Shown here: piece after piece, positions 6,810 through 12,424 of the stretch | Layout of the letters: every line of letters begins with the position of its first letter | Position numbering within the stretch: position 1 is the stretch's first letter | Translations under genes and position numbers: made by a program | The notes under the pieces: generated by a model | Databases searched by the model: none | What the model saw: the letters and a program-made list of their open reading frames with translations, nothing else | Told to the model about the DNA's origin: nothing | NCBI GenBank assembly: GCA_964448045.1 | Contig: CAYUVF010000083.1 | Coordinates: 1 to 12,424 of the forward strand | Direction: 5' to 3' | Origin: CAYUVF01 sp964448045 | GTDB taxonomy: Bacteria; Bacteroidota; Rhodothermia; Rhodothermales; Salinibacteraceae | Length of the DNA stretch: 12,424 bases

Positions 6810-7703
6810 ATGTCCACCACGACGGCCCATCCGATCAAAGTCTGGACGATGGCCGCCCGGCCGAAGACGCTGGGCGCGGCTATTGCGCCGGTGGTGATGG
6901 GGACGGCGATGGCGTACGCAGCGGGGGGCGGGCATGCCCCGTCGGCGCTTTTGGCGCTGCTCAGCGCGATGCTGATCCAGATCGGCGTCAACTATCACAA
7001 CGACTACGCCGACTACGTCAAGGGCACCGACACCGAGGACCGCGTGGGACCGACGCGCGTCACCCAGGCCGGCCTTGCCGCACCGGAAACCGTGCGCCGC
7101 GCCACGTTCGTCGTCTTCGGGTTGGCCGTGCTCGCCGGGGGCTATCTGATTCTCCGCGGCGGCTGGCCGATCCTGCTGATCGGCGTGCTCTCGATCGCGT
7201 CGGCCCTGCTGTACACGGCGGGGCCGTTCTCGCTGTCCGAAACCGGCCTCGCCGATCTGTTCGTGCTCGTCTTCTTCGGGCCGGTGGCCGTCGGCGGCAC
7301 GTACTACGTGCAGGCGCTCGACCTCACCGCGCCCGTCATCGTCGCCGGATTGGCGCCGGGATTGATTTCCGAAGGCATCTTGCTGGTCAACAACATCCGC
7401 GATCTGGCGAACGACCGTGCGGCCGGCAAAAAGACGCTGCCGGTGCGTTTCGGGCGGCGAGTGGGCGTTGGCCTGTACGTGGCTTCCATGATCGGCGCGG
7501 CGGCGACCCCGGCGGGGCTGGTCGGCTGGGCGGATGCGCATCCGGCGGTGTTGGCGGCAAGCGCCTCCGTGCTGCTGGCCGTCCCCATCGTGCGGACGCT
7601 GGCGACGGAGCGCGATCCGGAGGCGCTGAACCCGCTGCTGGGCGCGACCGGACGCCTGCTCGTGCTCTACGCCGCGCTGTTCTCTATCGGATGGATGCTG
7701 TGA
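6810..7703 (+). CDS. menA: 1,4-dihydroxy-2-naphthoate polyprenyltransferase
   Basis: This UbiA-superfamily integral membrane enzyme attaches the polyprenyl chain to 1,4-dihydroxy-2-naphthoate with loss of CO2, giving demethylmenaquinone in the cytoplasmic membrane. At 297 residues it has the usual length and mostly hydrophobic helices. The first Asp-rich motif is Asn-Asp-Tyr-Ala-Asp (64-68), continued by Gly-Thr-Asp (72-74). The typical MenA stretch Gly-Pro-Thr-Arg-Val-Thr-Gln (80-86) follows. The second motif is Asn-Asn-Ile-Arg-Asp-Leu-Ala-Asn-Asp (194-202), with Asp198 and Asp202 as expected Mg2+-diphosphate ligands, then Gly-Lys-Lys-Thr-Leu. These separate MenA from UbiA and heme O synthases. 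ATG 6810 is used; an ATG at residue 14 is less likely because the preceding residues resemble the usual MenA N-terminus. menC starts 7 nt downstream. Confidence 0.96.
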   Translation: MSTTTAHPIKVWTMAARPKTLGAAIAPVVMGTAMAYAAGGGHAPSALLALLSAMLIQIGVNYHNDYADYVKGTDTEDRVGPTRVTQAGLAAPETVRRATFVVFGLAVLAGGYLILRGGWPILLIGVLSIASALLYTAGPFSLSETGLADLFVLVFFGPVAVGGTYYVQALDLTAPVIVAGLAPGLISEGILLVNNIRDLANDRAAGKKTLPVRFGRRVGVGLYVASMIGAAATPAGLVGWADAHPAVLAASASVLLAVPIVRTLATERDPEALNPLLGATGRLLVLYAALFSIGWML

Positions 7704-7710
7704 TACACCG

Positions 7711-8811
7711 ATGCCCATAACCGAGGTCGAGCTGTATCGCTATCGGCTGCCGCTTACGGTCCCGCTTGTGCTGAAAGAGGAGAGGGTGTCGGCACGGGCC
7801 GGGCGGCTCATCGCGATCCGCGATGATGCGGGCGCGTGCGGATGGGGCGAGGCGGCGCCGCTGCCGGGCTTCAGCGTGGAGACACTCGCGGAGGCCACGT
7901 CACAACTTAGTATGTGCGCACGCTCGCTCGTAGGGCGATCCGTGCCGGCGGACGGGTCGGCGGCGTCCATGGCGGCGGAGGGGGCTGCGGAGGCACCGGC
8001 ATCGGTGCGGTTCGCTATCGAGCTGGCTGTAGCTGATCTGCGTGCGGCGCGGCGCGGCGAGATGCTGCCGGCGTGTTGGACGGATCATCCGCACCCGACG
8101 GTAGCGCTGAACGCACTGCTGACCGGCTCGCCCGATGCGGTGTGGGCCACGGCCGATCGGCTCGTCGCCGATGGGTACCGGGCGGCGAAGCTCAAGGTGG
8201 GACGGCGCGATCTGCCGACGGAAATCCAGCTGGTCCGGGCGCTCATCCGGCACCACGGTGCCGATCTGCGGCTGCGCCTCGATGCGAACCGGGCGTGGAC
8301 GCTCGATGAAGCCCGCCGGTTCGTCGCCGGCATCGACCCGTCGGCCATCGACTACCTCGAAGAGCCGCTGGTGGATCCGTTGGGGTTACCGGCGCTCGCC
8401 CAAACCGGATGCCCGGTCGCTCTCGACGAAACGATGCGGGATCTCTCGGTTGAGGCGCTCGGCCGGCACCGCTACGCCGCGGCCGTCGTCCTCAAGCCGA
8501 GCCTCGTGGGCGGATTGGCGCATACGCGGGCCATGGCGCGGCGCGCGGCGGCGTTGGGGATAACGCCGGTCGTGAGCGCCGCGTACGAATCCGGAATCGG
8601 GCTGCGCGGGCTGGTTGCCGTGGCGGCATCGTGCGGCGAGGACGACGCATTTGCGGGGCTCGATACGTACCGGCGCCTCCAGTCCGATGTCGTGATGCCC
8701 CGGCTTCCGCTGGACCGGCCCCTCATCGACGTGGCCGATCTCATGCGCACCCCGATCCGCCTGAATGCCGACACCGCCGTCCCGTACGCACGCTTTGCCT
8801 CCGCTTGTTGA
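7711..8811 (+). CDS. menC: o-Succinylbenzoate synthase
   Basis: This enolase-superfamily enzyme dehydrates SHCHC to o-succinylbenzoate with Mg2+. The 366-residue protein has an alpha+beta capping domain (about 1-120) and a beta/alpha barrel. The catalytic set is present in the order of the family: Lys-Leu-Lys (Lys160, Lys162), Arg-Leu-Asp-Ala-Asn (Asp191), Tyr-Leu-Glu-Glu-Pro (Glu217), Ala-Leu-Asp-Glu-Thr (Asp239) and Leu-Lys-Pro (Lys262). Asp, Glu and Asp are the metal ligands and the lysines are the acid/base pair. Residues 76-98 form a low-complexity Ala/Ser-rich loop before the Phe-Ala-Ile-Glu-Leu-Ala segment, slightly longer than in compact MenC proteins. Related dipeptide epimerases and N-acylamino acid racemases share the fold, but position between menA and menE fixes the call. 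menE begins 11 nt after the stop. Confidence 0.95.
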   Translation: MPITEVELYRYRLPLTVPLVLKEERVSARAGRLIAIRDDAGACGWGEAAPLPGFSVETLAEATSQLSMCARSLVGRSVPADGSAASMAAEGAAEAPASVRFAIELAVADLRAARRGEMLPACWTDHPHPTVALNALLTGSPDAVWATADRLVADGYRAAKLKVGRRDLPTEIQLVRALIRHHGADLRLRLDANRAWTLDEARRFVAGIDPSAIDYLEEPLVDPLGLPALAQTGCPVALDETMRDLSVEALGRHRYAAAVVLKPSLVGGLAHTRAMARRAAALGITPVVSAAYESGIGLRGLVAVAASCGEDDAFAGLDTYRRLQSDVVMPRLPLDRPLIDVADLMRTPIRLNADTAVPYARFASAC

Positions 8812-8822
8812 GCCGCCAGCCG

Positions 8823-10423
8823 ATGCCTGCCTCTGTTCCCGATCCCATTCGCGCCGCAGCCGAAACGCATCCCAGCGCCCCCGCAATCGTTGCGCCCGGT
8901 CGTACGCTCCACTACGCAGATTTGGACCGGGCGGTGCAGGCCGCGACCACCGCGCTGCGCCGATGGGACGTCNNNNNNNNNNNNNNNNNNNNNNNNNNNN
9001 NNNNNNNNNNNNNNNNNNNNNNNNNNNNNNNNNNNNNNNNNNNNNNNNNNNNNNNNNNNNNNNNNNNNNNNNAGATTTGGACCGGGCGGTGCAGGCCGCG
9101 ACCACCGCGCTGCGCCGATGGGACGTCAACGCGGGCGACCGGGTCGCGTGGTATCTGCCGCGGAGTCGTACGGCAATCGTGCTGTTCTGGGCCCTGATGC
9201 GGGTCGGGGCGATGGCGGTGCCCCTCAGCACACGCACGCCGCCGGAGGGCACGCGGCCGCTGCTGGATCGGGTGGACGCGTCTCACCTGATCACCGACGC
9301 CGCTGCGATGGCGACCGTAGCCGAGCGGGCTGGTGTGCGCGCGGAGGCATCGGCGGCGTTGATCGGCGGGCACAAGGCGTCCGAGGGGTCGCGGCAGGAT
9401 CTGCCGCTCGATCGTCCGGCAACCATTATCTTTACCTCGGGCAGTACGGGCGATGCGAAGGCCGCGCTGCACACATGGGGGAATCACTACTTCAATGCGC
9501 GCGGATCGGCGGCGAACATTCCCGTGACGCGGGGCGACCGGTGGCTGCTGTCGTTGCCGCTCTACCACGTCGGCGGATTGGCGATCGTCGTCCGATGTGC
9601 GTTGGGCGGAGCCGCCGTCGTGGTCCCGGCCGACGACCGGCCGCTGGCCGAGGCATGCGCCGAATACAACGTCACCCACGCCTCGGTGGTCGCGACACAG
9701 CTCCGGCGGTTGCTGCGCGCCGCACCTGGCCTGGATGCCGCAGCGTCCTTCGAGGCGCTCCTCGTTGGCGGTGGGCCGGTGCCGTTCGCGCTGGTGCGTG
9801 AGGCGCACGAGCGTGGCTGGCCCGTCTGCACCACCTATGGCTGCACCGAGATGGCGTCTCAGGTAACAACTACTCCGCCTTCCGCCGGTGTGGCCGCGCT
9901 GCGAACCGCCGGGTCGGTGCTGCCCCATCGCGAGGTGACGATCGCGGATACGGGCGAGATCTGGGTTCGGGGCGCGACGCTGTTTCGTGGGTACGTCGTT
10001 TCGGACGGGCTCCAAGATCCGCGCAATGAGGCGGGGTGGTACCCGACGGGCGATCTCGGCCGATTCGACGCCGACGGCCGGTTGCAAGTGAGGGGGCGGG
10101 TCGATAACCAGTTTATCTCGGGCGGTGAAAACATCCAGCCGGAAGAGATCGAACGGGCGCTCCAGCAGCTCGGCGGCGTGCGGCGCGCGGTCGTGGTGCC
10201 CGTGCCGGATGCAACCTACGGGCAGCGGCCCGTCGCCTTTGTCGATGCGGATACGGAGGCGCACGCGCTCGATGACTGGCGGGAGGCCCTCGCGGCCCGA
10301 TTGCCCCGCTTCAAGCTCCCGGACACCATTTACGCCTGGCCGGATGACCCCGCCGCCCATCCGATGAAGGTCGACCGGGCATGGTTTCGGCAGTACGCCC
10401 GGGACCAGGCCGATCGGGACTGA
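8823..10423 (+). CDS. menE: o-Succinylbenzoate-CoA ligase, split here by an assembly gap
   Basis: This ANL-superfamily enzyme adenylates o-succinylbenzoate with ATP and transfers it to CoA. As written, the frame is broken: the part before the Ns and the part after differ in phase, because 100 Ns plus a repeated 55 bases add 155 nt. Removing those 155 nt gives one open frame of 481 residues, a normal MenE size. In that numbering the phosphate-binding loop is Thr-Ser-Gly-Ser-Thr-Gly (153-158), Pro-Leu-Tyr-His-Val-Gly-Gly follows it, the adenine-side motif is Tyr-Gly-Cys-Thr-Glu (287-291), the ribose-binding Thr-Gly-Asp-Leu has Asp359, and the C-terminal catalytic lysine is Lys464 in Met-Lys-Val-Asp-Arg. 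The core is intact, so the real gene is probably functional. ATG 8823 follows menC by 11 nt. Confidence 0.92.
8918..8972 (+). repeat. Left copy of 55-bp duplicated contig end
   Basis: These 55 bases, directly before the N block, are identical to 9073-9127 directly after it. The identity runs exactly to the gap edge on the left and from the gap edge on the right, as expected for two contigs whose ends share one assembly k-mer. Confidence 0.97.
8973..9072. other. Assembly gap of exactly 100 Ns
   Basis: The run of 100 ambiguous bases is the conventional placeholder for a scaffold gap of unknown size. It falls near residue 50 of menE. Because the flanks overlap by 55 bp and the merged frame is open, there is probably no missing sequence. 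Confidence 0.99.
9073..9127 (+). repeat. Right copy of 55-bp duplicated contig end
   Basis: This stretch is identical to 8918-8972. It begins at the first base after the Ns; the menE frame then continues with the normal MenE sequence. Confidence 0.97.
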
Positions 10424-10532
10424 CGAATTCTTTTCCCGCGACCGGGCGCATCCGATTTAAGCTGCAGGACTGCTGCGTCGAGAATAAGGGAAGAGCGCGG
10501 TGGGACGTGATGACCCCCATAAACCAATTGTC

Positions 10533-10553
10533 ATTCTGAACGTGATTCAGAAT
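10533..10553. repeat. Hairpin resembling a dispersed intergenic repeat
   Basis: ATTCTGAA and TTCAGAAT pair perfectly over 8 bp around the loop CGTGA, preceded by GTC and followed by CTCGTTG. The sequence resembles the 'GTCATTCTGA ... AGAATCTC' elements that recur between genes in many bacterial genomes and are often mis-translated into spurious peptides. There is no T-run, so it is a poor terminator. Copy number cannot be judged from one window. Confidence 0.6.
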
Positions 10554-10749
10554 CTCGTTGAACGTAGCTGCCCATCGAAAGAAAATCCCGGCACAAGGAC
10601 AAAGCCCGACGGACCGGAAGTAATCGAGTCTGGGAGGGCACCCATCGTTATCACCCATCGTTGTACCTCTACCGAGAAAGGAAAGGCCAGCCCCGTATTT
10701 TTACCGGCGACCGTGACCCGTCCCACGTAAGAGAAAGCAGTACAGCACC

Positions 10750-10767
10750 CCGGCCAAAATGGGCCGG
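10750..10767. repeat. GC-rich inverted repeat
   Basis: CCGGCC pairs perfectly with GGCCGG around the loop AAAATG. No T-run follows on the plus strand. It could be a transcript-end stabiliser or part of the untranslated leader of the acetyltransferase gene; the function is unknown. Confidence 0.5.
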
Positions 10768-10907
10768 TAGATTCCACCGCGAGTGCAGGGGCCGGTGCGC
10801 CAAACCTCAATGCAGGCGGGAAGGGGATTCGGTATGCTACACGTTGAATGAGTCGGCCCCAGAGACTATGTTACTCCCAACCCAGCCTTTATCACTCGCA
10901 CGTTTTC

Positions 10908-10919
10908 GGAAGCGCTTCC
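10908..10919. promoter_or_regulatory. 12-bp palindrome, candidate LacI-family operator
   Basis: GGAAGCGCTTCC is a perfect palindrome with a central CG, the typical form of LacI/GalR-family operators and close to the catabolite-responsive (cre) consensus. It ends 23 nt before the ATG of the acetyltransferase gene, a sensible place for repressor binding. No LacI-type regulator gene is in the window, so the assignment rests on the site alone. Confidence 0.4.
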
Positions 10920-10942
10920 AATCGCAATAGGCAGTGACCGCT

Positions 10943-11524
10943 ATGGAATTGACATCGAGTTCAATCATCGAAGGCCAGCGCATTCGCTTCACTCCGCTGC
11001 AGATCGACAACATCTACACCCACTTCCGCTGGAACAACGATCCGGAGCTGAACCGCCTCGACAGCGAGCTGCCGTACGAGGAAGAATCGTTCGGCGCGTT
11101 CAAAAAACGCTTCGAGCAGATGTGCGATCACCCCGATCCGTCCCATCAAGACTTTGAAATTCACGTAAAGGATGGGACACTGATTGGCGTGGCTTACATC
11201 ACCGCGCGGAGTGAGTACAACCGGCATGCGCTGGTGGGCGTGACGATTGGCGATCGCGCATACTGGGGCGAGGGCTTCGGGCGCGAATCGCTGGCGCTGC
11301 TGCTGGATTACTGCTTTGAGGAGCTCGATCTGCATCGCGTGAGCGCCGAGACCTTTGAATACAATGAAGCGTGGGAGAATCTTATCCGCGAGATGGGGTT
11401 TACGCGTGAAGGGACCGCGCGCGATTACCTCCGCCGGGATGGCACCTTCTGGGACAAAGACATCTTTGGGCTGCTCCAGCACGAATACCGCCACCGCGAC
11501 GCGGAGCTCAAAAGCGTCGCGTGA
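10943..11524 (+). CDS. GNAT-family N-acetyltransferase, RimJ/RimL type
   Basis: The 193-residue protein probably transfers an acetyl group from acetyl-CoA to an amine, such as a protein N-terminus, amino sugar or polyamine. It begins with a RimJ/RimL-like strand (Ile-Arg-Phe-Thr-Pro-Leu, 14-19) and Phe-Arg-Trp-Asn-Asn-Asp-Pro-Glu (28-35). Acetyl-CoA-binding motif A is Ile-Gly-Asp-Arg-Ala-Tyr-Trp-Gly-Glu-Gly-Phe-Gly-Arg-Glu (102-115). Motif B is around His131-Arg132-Val-Ser-Ala-Glu (131-136), then Asn-Glu-Ala-Trp (141-144), Met-Gly-Phe-Thr-Arg-Glu-Gly (151-157) and Arg-Asp-Gly-Thr-Phe-Trp-Asp (165-171). This resembles spermidine/ribosomal-protein acetyltransferases, but the substrate is not predictable. 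A GTG at 10934 in the same frame is an alternative start adding three residues; neither has a clear Shine-Dalgarno. It stands alone, with a palindrome just upstream and a hairpin just downstream. Confidence 0.93.
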   Translation: MELTSSSIIEGQRIRFTPLQIDNIYTHFRWNNDPELNRLDSELPYEEESFGAFKKRFEQMCDHPDPSHQDFEIHVKDGTLIGVAYITARSEYNRHALVGVTIGDRAYWGEGFGRESLALLLDYCFEELDLHRVSAETFEYNEAWENLIREMGFTREGTARDYLRRDGTFWDKDIFGLLQHEYRHRDAELKSVA

Positions 11525-11569
11525 GCGCTGTGAACTTATCCGTGGGGGCTCAATCGTATAATCCCCTCT

Positions 11570-11610
11570 CAGGACCCGTGTCTGGGTCCTGCTATATATT
11601 ATATAATGTC
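11570..11610 (+). terminator. Terminator-like hairpin after the acetyltransferase gene
   Basis: CAGGACCC and GGGTCCTG (11570-11591) form a perfect 8-bp GC-rich stem with loop GTGTCT. The stem is followed by an A/T-only stretch (TATATATTATATAAT) rather than a pure T-run. It lies 46 nt after the stop codon, in the position expected for the transcript end. The AT stretch could also serve as a -10-like element for something downstream. Confidence 0.6.
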
Positions 11611-11690
11611 ATGCTGAGCGGGGCAGGGCAGGATGAGAGGCAACTCGTACCGCTGAGGTCATCTTCTCCGTTACGTGTCGGAGGTACCGC
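11607..11690. repeat. Segment resembling a dispersed intergenic repeat
   Basis: The segment opens TGTCATGCTGAGC, a sequence reminiscent of the 'GTCATGCTGAGC' repeats common in bacterial genomes, and holds a small CTCCG ... CGGAG inverted repeat near 11670. Its minus-strand translation has the look of the spurious peptides predicted from such repeats. It is a second, diverged relative of the 10533 element in kind, not a copy of it. The right boundary is uncertain. Confidence 0.4.
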
Positions 11691-11869
11691 GCGGCTATCT
11701 CTCTGAGCGGTTCGATCCGGGTCCACGCTGCTTTTTGAAAAGATCTGGCAAAATTGCCGTAGAGGAGACGGAATCGGACGAAGAGGGAAGAAGTTAACCG
11801 CGCCGTCCCTTATTATCGCAAGTCGATGCTGAGGACAATCATCCGAGCACGACACCGACGAAGGCAGAT

Positions 11870-11892
11870 CCATCCAAGTTGGATGGGTTTTT
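11870..11892 (+). terminator. Intrinsic terminator without an adjacent gene
   Basis: CCATCCAA (11870-11877) pairs with TTGGATGG (11879-11886) around a central G; the last pairs would open to form the loop. A G and five Ts (11888-11892), then GCTT, follow. This is the best rho-independent terminator in the window and reads on the plus strand. The nearest upstream gene ends 345 bases earlier and has its own hairpin, so a non-coding transcript may end here. Confidence 0.7.
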
Positions 11893-11995
11893 GCTTGGTA
11901 AATAGTAAATAAAATGATGCTCGGCGAACACGCTTGTCTTGTCCGGTAAATTTCGGATTGAACGCCTCATAGTACAGATGGGTGTACAATGACGT

Positions 11996-12028
11996 GCAGA
12001 TCTGTTATATCAATTTAACAAGATCTGC
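11996..12028. repeat. Long near-perfect inverted repeat
   Basis: GCAGATCTGTTA (11996-12007) and TAACAAGATCTGC (12016-12028) pair over 12 bp with a single extra A in the right arm; the loop is TATCAATT. No T-run follows on either strand. It could be a regulator-binding site, an RNA hairpin or the relic of a mobile-element end; there is nothing around it to decide. Confidence 0.7.
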
Positions 12029-12092
12029 TTGCTCGATCTTGCATTCGAGGCGTGGGTTCGATAGTATCAGTATCGTCTAACGGAAAGGGGAC

Positions 12093-12121
12093 TTGACAAT
12101 TGGAGAATGGACGTGTAGTTT
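12093..12121 (+). promoter_or_regulatory. Candidate sigma70-like promoter
   Basis: A perfect TTGACA (12093-12098) is followed after exactly 17 bases by TAGTTT (12116-12121), which matches the -10 consensus at three of six positions. It would start a transcript near 12128 and give the gene at 12414 a leader of about 285 nt containing the 12193 hairpin. If the host uses the Bacteroidota-type promoter, this match would be chance. Confidence 0.3.
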
Positions 12122-12192
12122 CTGCCATCGATGCGGTGAGTACGCTTGGCGCGTTCTCATCACGGAGTTCGATGACTGAACAGTAAGGCAGC

Positions 12193-12219
12193 GGACCTGG
12201 TGCCGAAAGCGGCAGGTCC
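12193..12219 (+). repeat. Strong bulged hairpin, possible leader structure
   Basis: GGACCTG pairs with CAGGTCC over 7 bp; inside, GCCG and CGGC stack around the loop AAAG, leaving a small bulge. The run after it is TTCCCC, so it is a poor intrinsic terminator. Lying between the promoter candidate and the gene at 12414, it may be part of an untranslated leader. I recognise no known riboswitch core. Confidence 0.5.
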
Positions 12220-12413
12220 TTCCCCGCATTTAGCCGATGCAACGACACACGACCAACATAGGTGTCTCAACCATCATGCGGCAGTGTTCGTCCGCACCGA
12301 GTTCCAACACTACGAATTTGTAAGGCGCTCATATGGCACCATCGCATTTACACACACCTCTTGATCGTAATCAGAATCACACTGCGGAGAACAACATGGA
12401 GGAAACAACTACA

Positions 12414-12424
12414 ATGAAGCGAAT
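12414..12424 (+). CDS. Start of a gene that leaves the window (partial)
   Basis: An ATG at 12414 opens Met-Lys-Arg and then the window ends. It is preceded by GGAGGA at 12398-12403, the clearest ribosome-binding site in the window, with a 10-nt spacer. A second ATG at 12396 lies in the same frame and would add Met-Glu-Glu-Thr-Thr-Thr, but it has no ribosome-binding site of its own and overlaps the GGAGGA. Met-Lys-Arg would suit a signal peptide, but too little is visible to say what the product is. Confidence 0.5.

Larger units (their letters stand above)
10424..10942. other. Lower-GC intergenic region with repeat-like hairpins
   Basis: No convincing gene lies in these 519 bases. The short open frames on both strands lack family-like sequence, and one minus-strand frame (10311-10658) runs antisense into menE. 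Composition is clearly less GC-rich than the men genes. Visible structures are a perfect 8-bp hairpin (10533-10553), a GC-rich hairpin (10750-10767) and a 12-bp palindrome (10908-10919). No strong intrinsic terminator is seen directly after menE. Confidence 0.65.
11525..12413. other. Non-coding, AT-richer region with several structured elements
   Basis: No plausible protein gene was found over these roughly 890 bases. Minus-strand open frames at 11592-11873 and 12015-12248 are short and have low-complexity, repeat-derived or unrecognisable sequence. Composition is clearly more AT-rich than the men genes. In order it holds a hairpin after the acetyltransferase (11570-11591), a dispersed-repeat-like segment (about 11607-11690), an intrinsic terminator (11870-11892), a long inverted repeat (11996-12028), a promoter candidate (12093-12121), another hairpin (12193-12219) and the ribosome-binding site of a gene leaving the window. 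Confidence 0.65.

Noticed and set aside
8912..10360. Minus-strand open frame opposite menE
   Set aside because: It runs through the N block and has antisense composition; the plus strand carries all ANL motifs.
8823..10423. menE as a genuine pseudogene or a gene with a real internal duplication
   Set aside because: The phase break equals the 100 Ns plus one 55-bp copy; collapsing them restores an intact enzyme with all motifs.
10311..10658. Minus-strand 115-codon frame overlapping the 3' end of menE
   Set aside because: Its middle is a translation of the dispersed-repeat hairpin and the rest is antisense to menE; this is a typical spurious prediction.
11592..11873. Minus-strand 93-codon frame downstream of the acetyltransferase
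   Set aside because: It reads through the repeat-like segment and two hairpins, with no ribosome-binding site or domain.
12045..12095. tRNA-like words (GGGTTCGATAG and GTCTAACGG)
   Set aside because: The order is wrong for D and T arms, the T stem does not pair, and no anticodon or acceptor stem can be formed.
12015..12248. Minus-strand 77-codon frame
   Set aside because: No recognisable domain or ribosome-binding site; it overlaps the bulged hairpin and promoter candidate. It cannot be fully excluded but is not supported.

Overview
The window is GC-rich, mostly single-copy chromosomal DNA from a bacterium that makes menaquinone by the classical o-succinylbenzoate (Men) route. Protein style (a DUF4230-like protein, classical MenF/MenD/MenA/MenC/MenE), high GC and the near absence of Shine-Dalgarno sequences before most starts suggest a high-GC Bacteroidota/Rhodothermota lineage, such as a Salinibacter relative. 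This is inference from style, not a database match. The 100-N gap shows that it is a draft or metagenome assembly.

Layout: (1) 1-813 holds the tail of a small-transporter-like membrane protein and an anchored DUF4230-like protein. (2) 814-1170 is a spacer with an 18-bp tandem duplication and a weak hairpin. (3) 1171-5716 is a tight same-strand run: unknown membrane protein, histidine phosphatase, menF, menD. (4) 5720-6631, on the opposite strand and convergent with menD (3 bp apart), is a Tat-type exported metallo-beta-lactamase-fold hydrolase. (5) 6810-10423 is menA-menC-menE, closely packed. menE is broken in this assembly only by an N gap flanked by identical 55-bp ends. Collapsing them restores one uninterrupted 481-aa frame. 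(6) 10424-10942 is a lower-GC spacer with a dispersed-repeat-like hairpin, a GC-rich hairpin and a 12-bp palindrome just before the next gene. (7) 10943-11524 is a RimJ/RimL-type GNAT acetyltransferase followed by a terminator-like hairpin. (8) 11525-12413 has no convincing gene, but it contains a good intrinsic terminator with no gene of its own, two further strong inverted repeats, a sigma70-like promoter candidate and, at the very end, the first codons of a gene with a real ribosome-binding site.

How the genes work together: MenF converts chorismate to isochorismate and MenD adds the succinyl semialdehyde unit. MenC forms o-succinylbenzoate and MenE activates it to the CoA thioester. MenA prenylates the naphthoate ring at the membrane. 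menH, menB, a DHNA-CoA thioesterase and the final methyltransferase are not in the window and must lie elsewhere or be replaced. I found no convincing wholly new system. The items most worth checking are the assembly artefact in menE, the exported hydrolase splitting the men locus, and the structured non-coding 0.9 kb at the right end.
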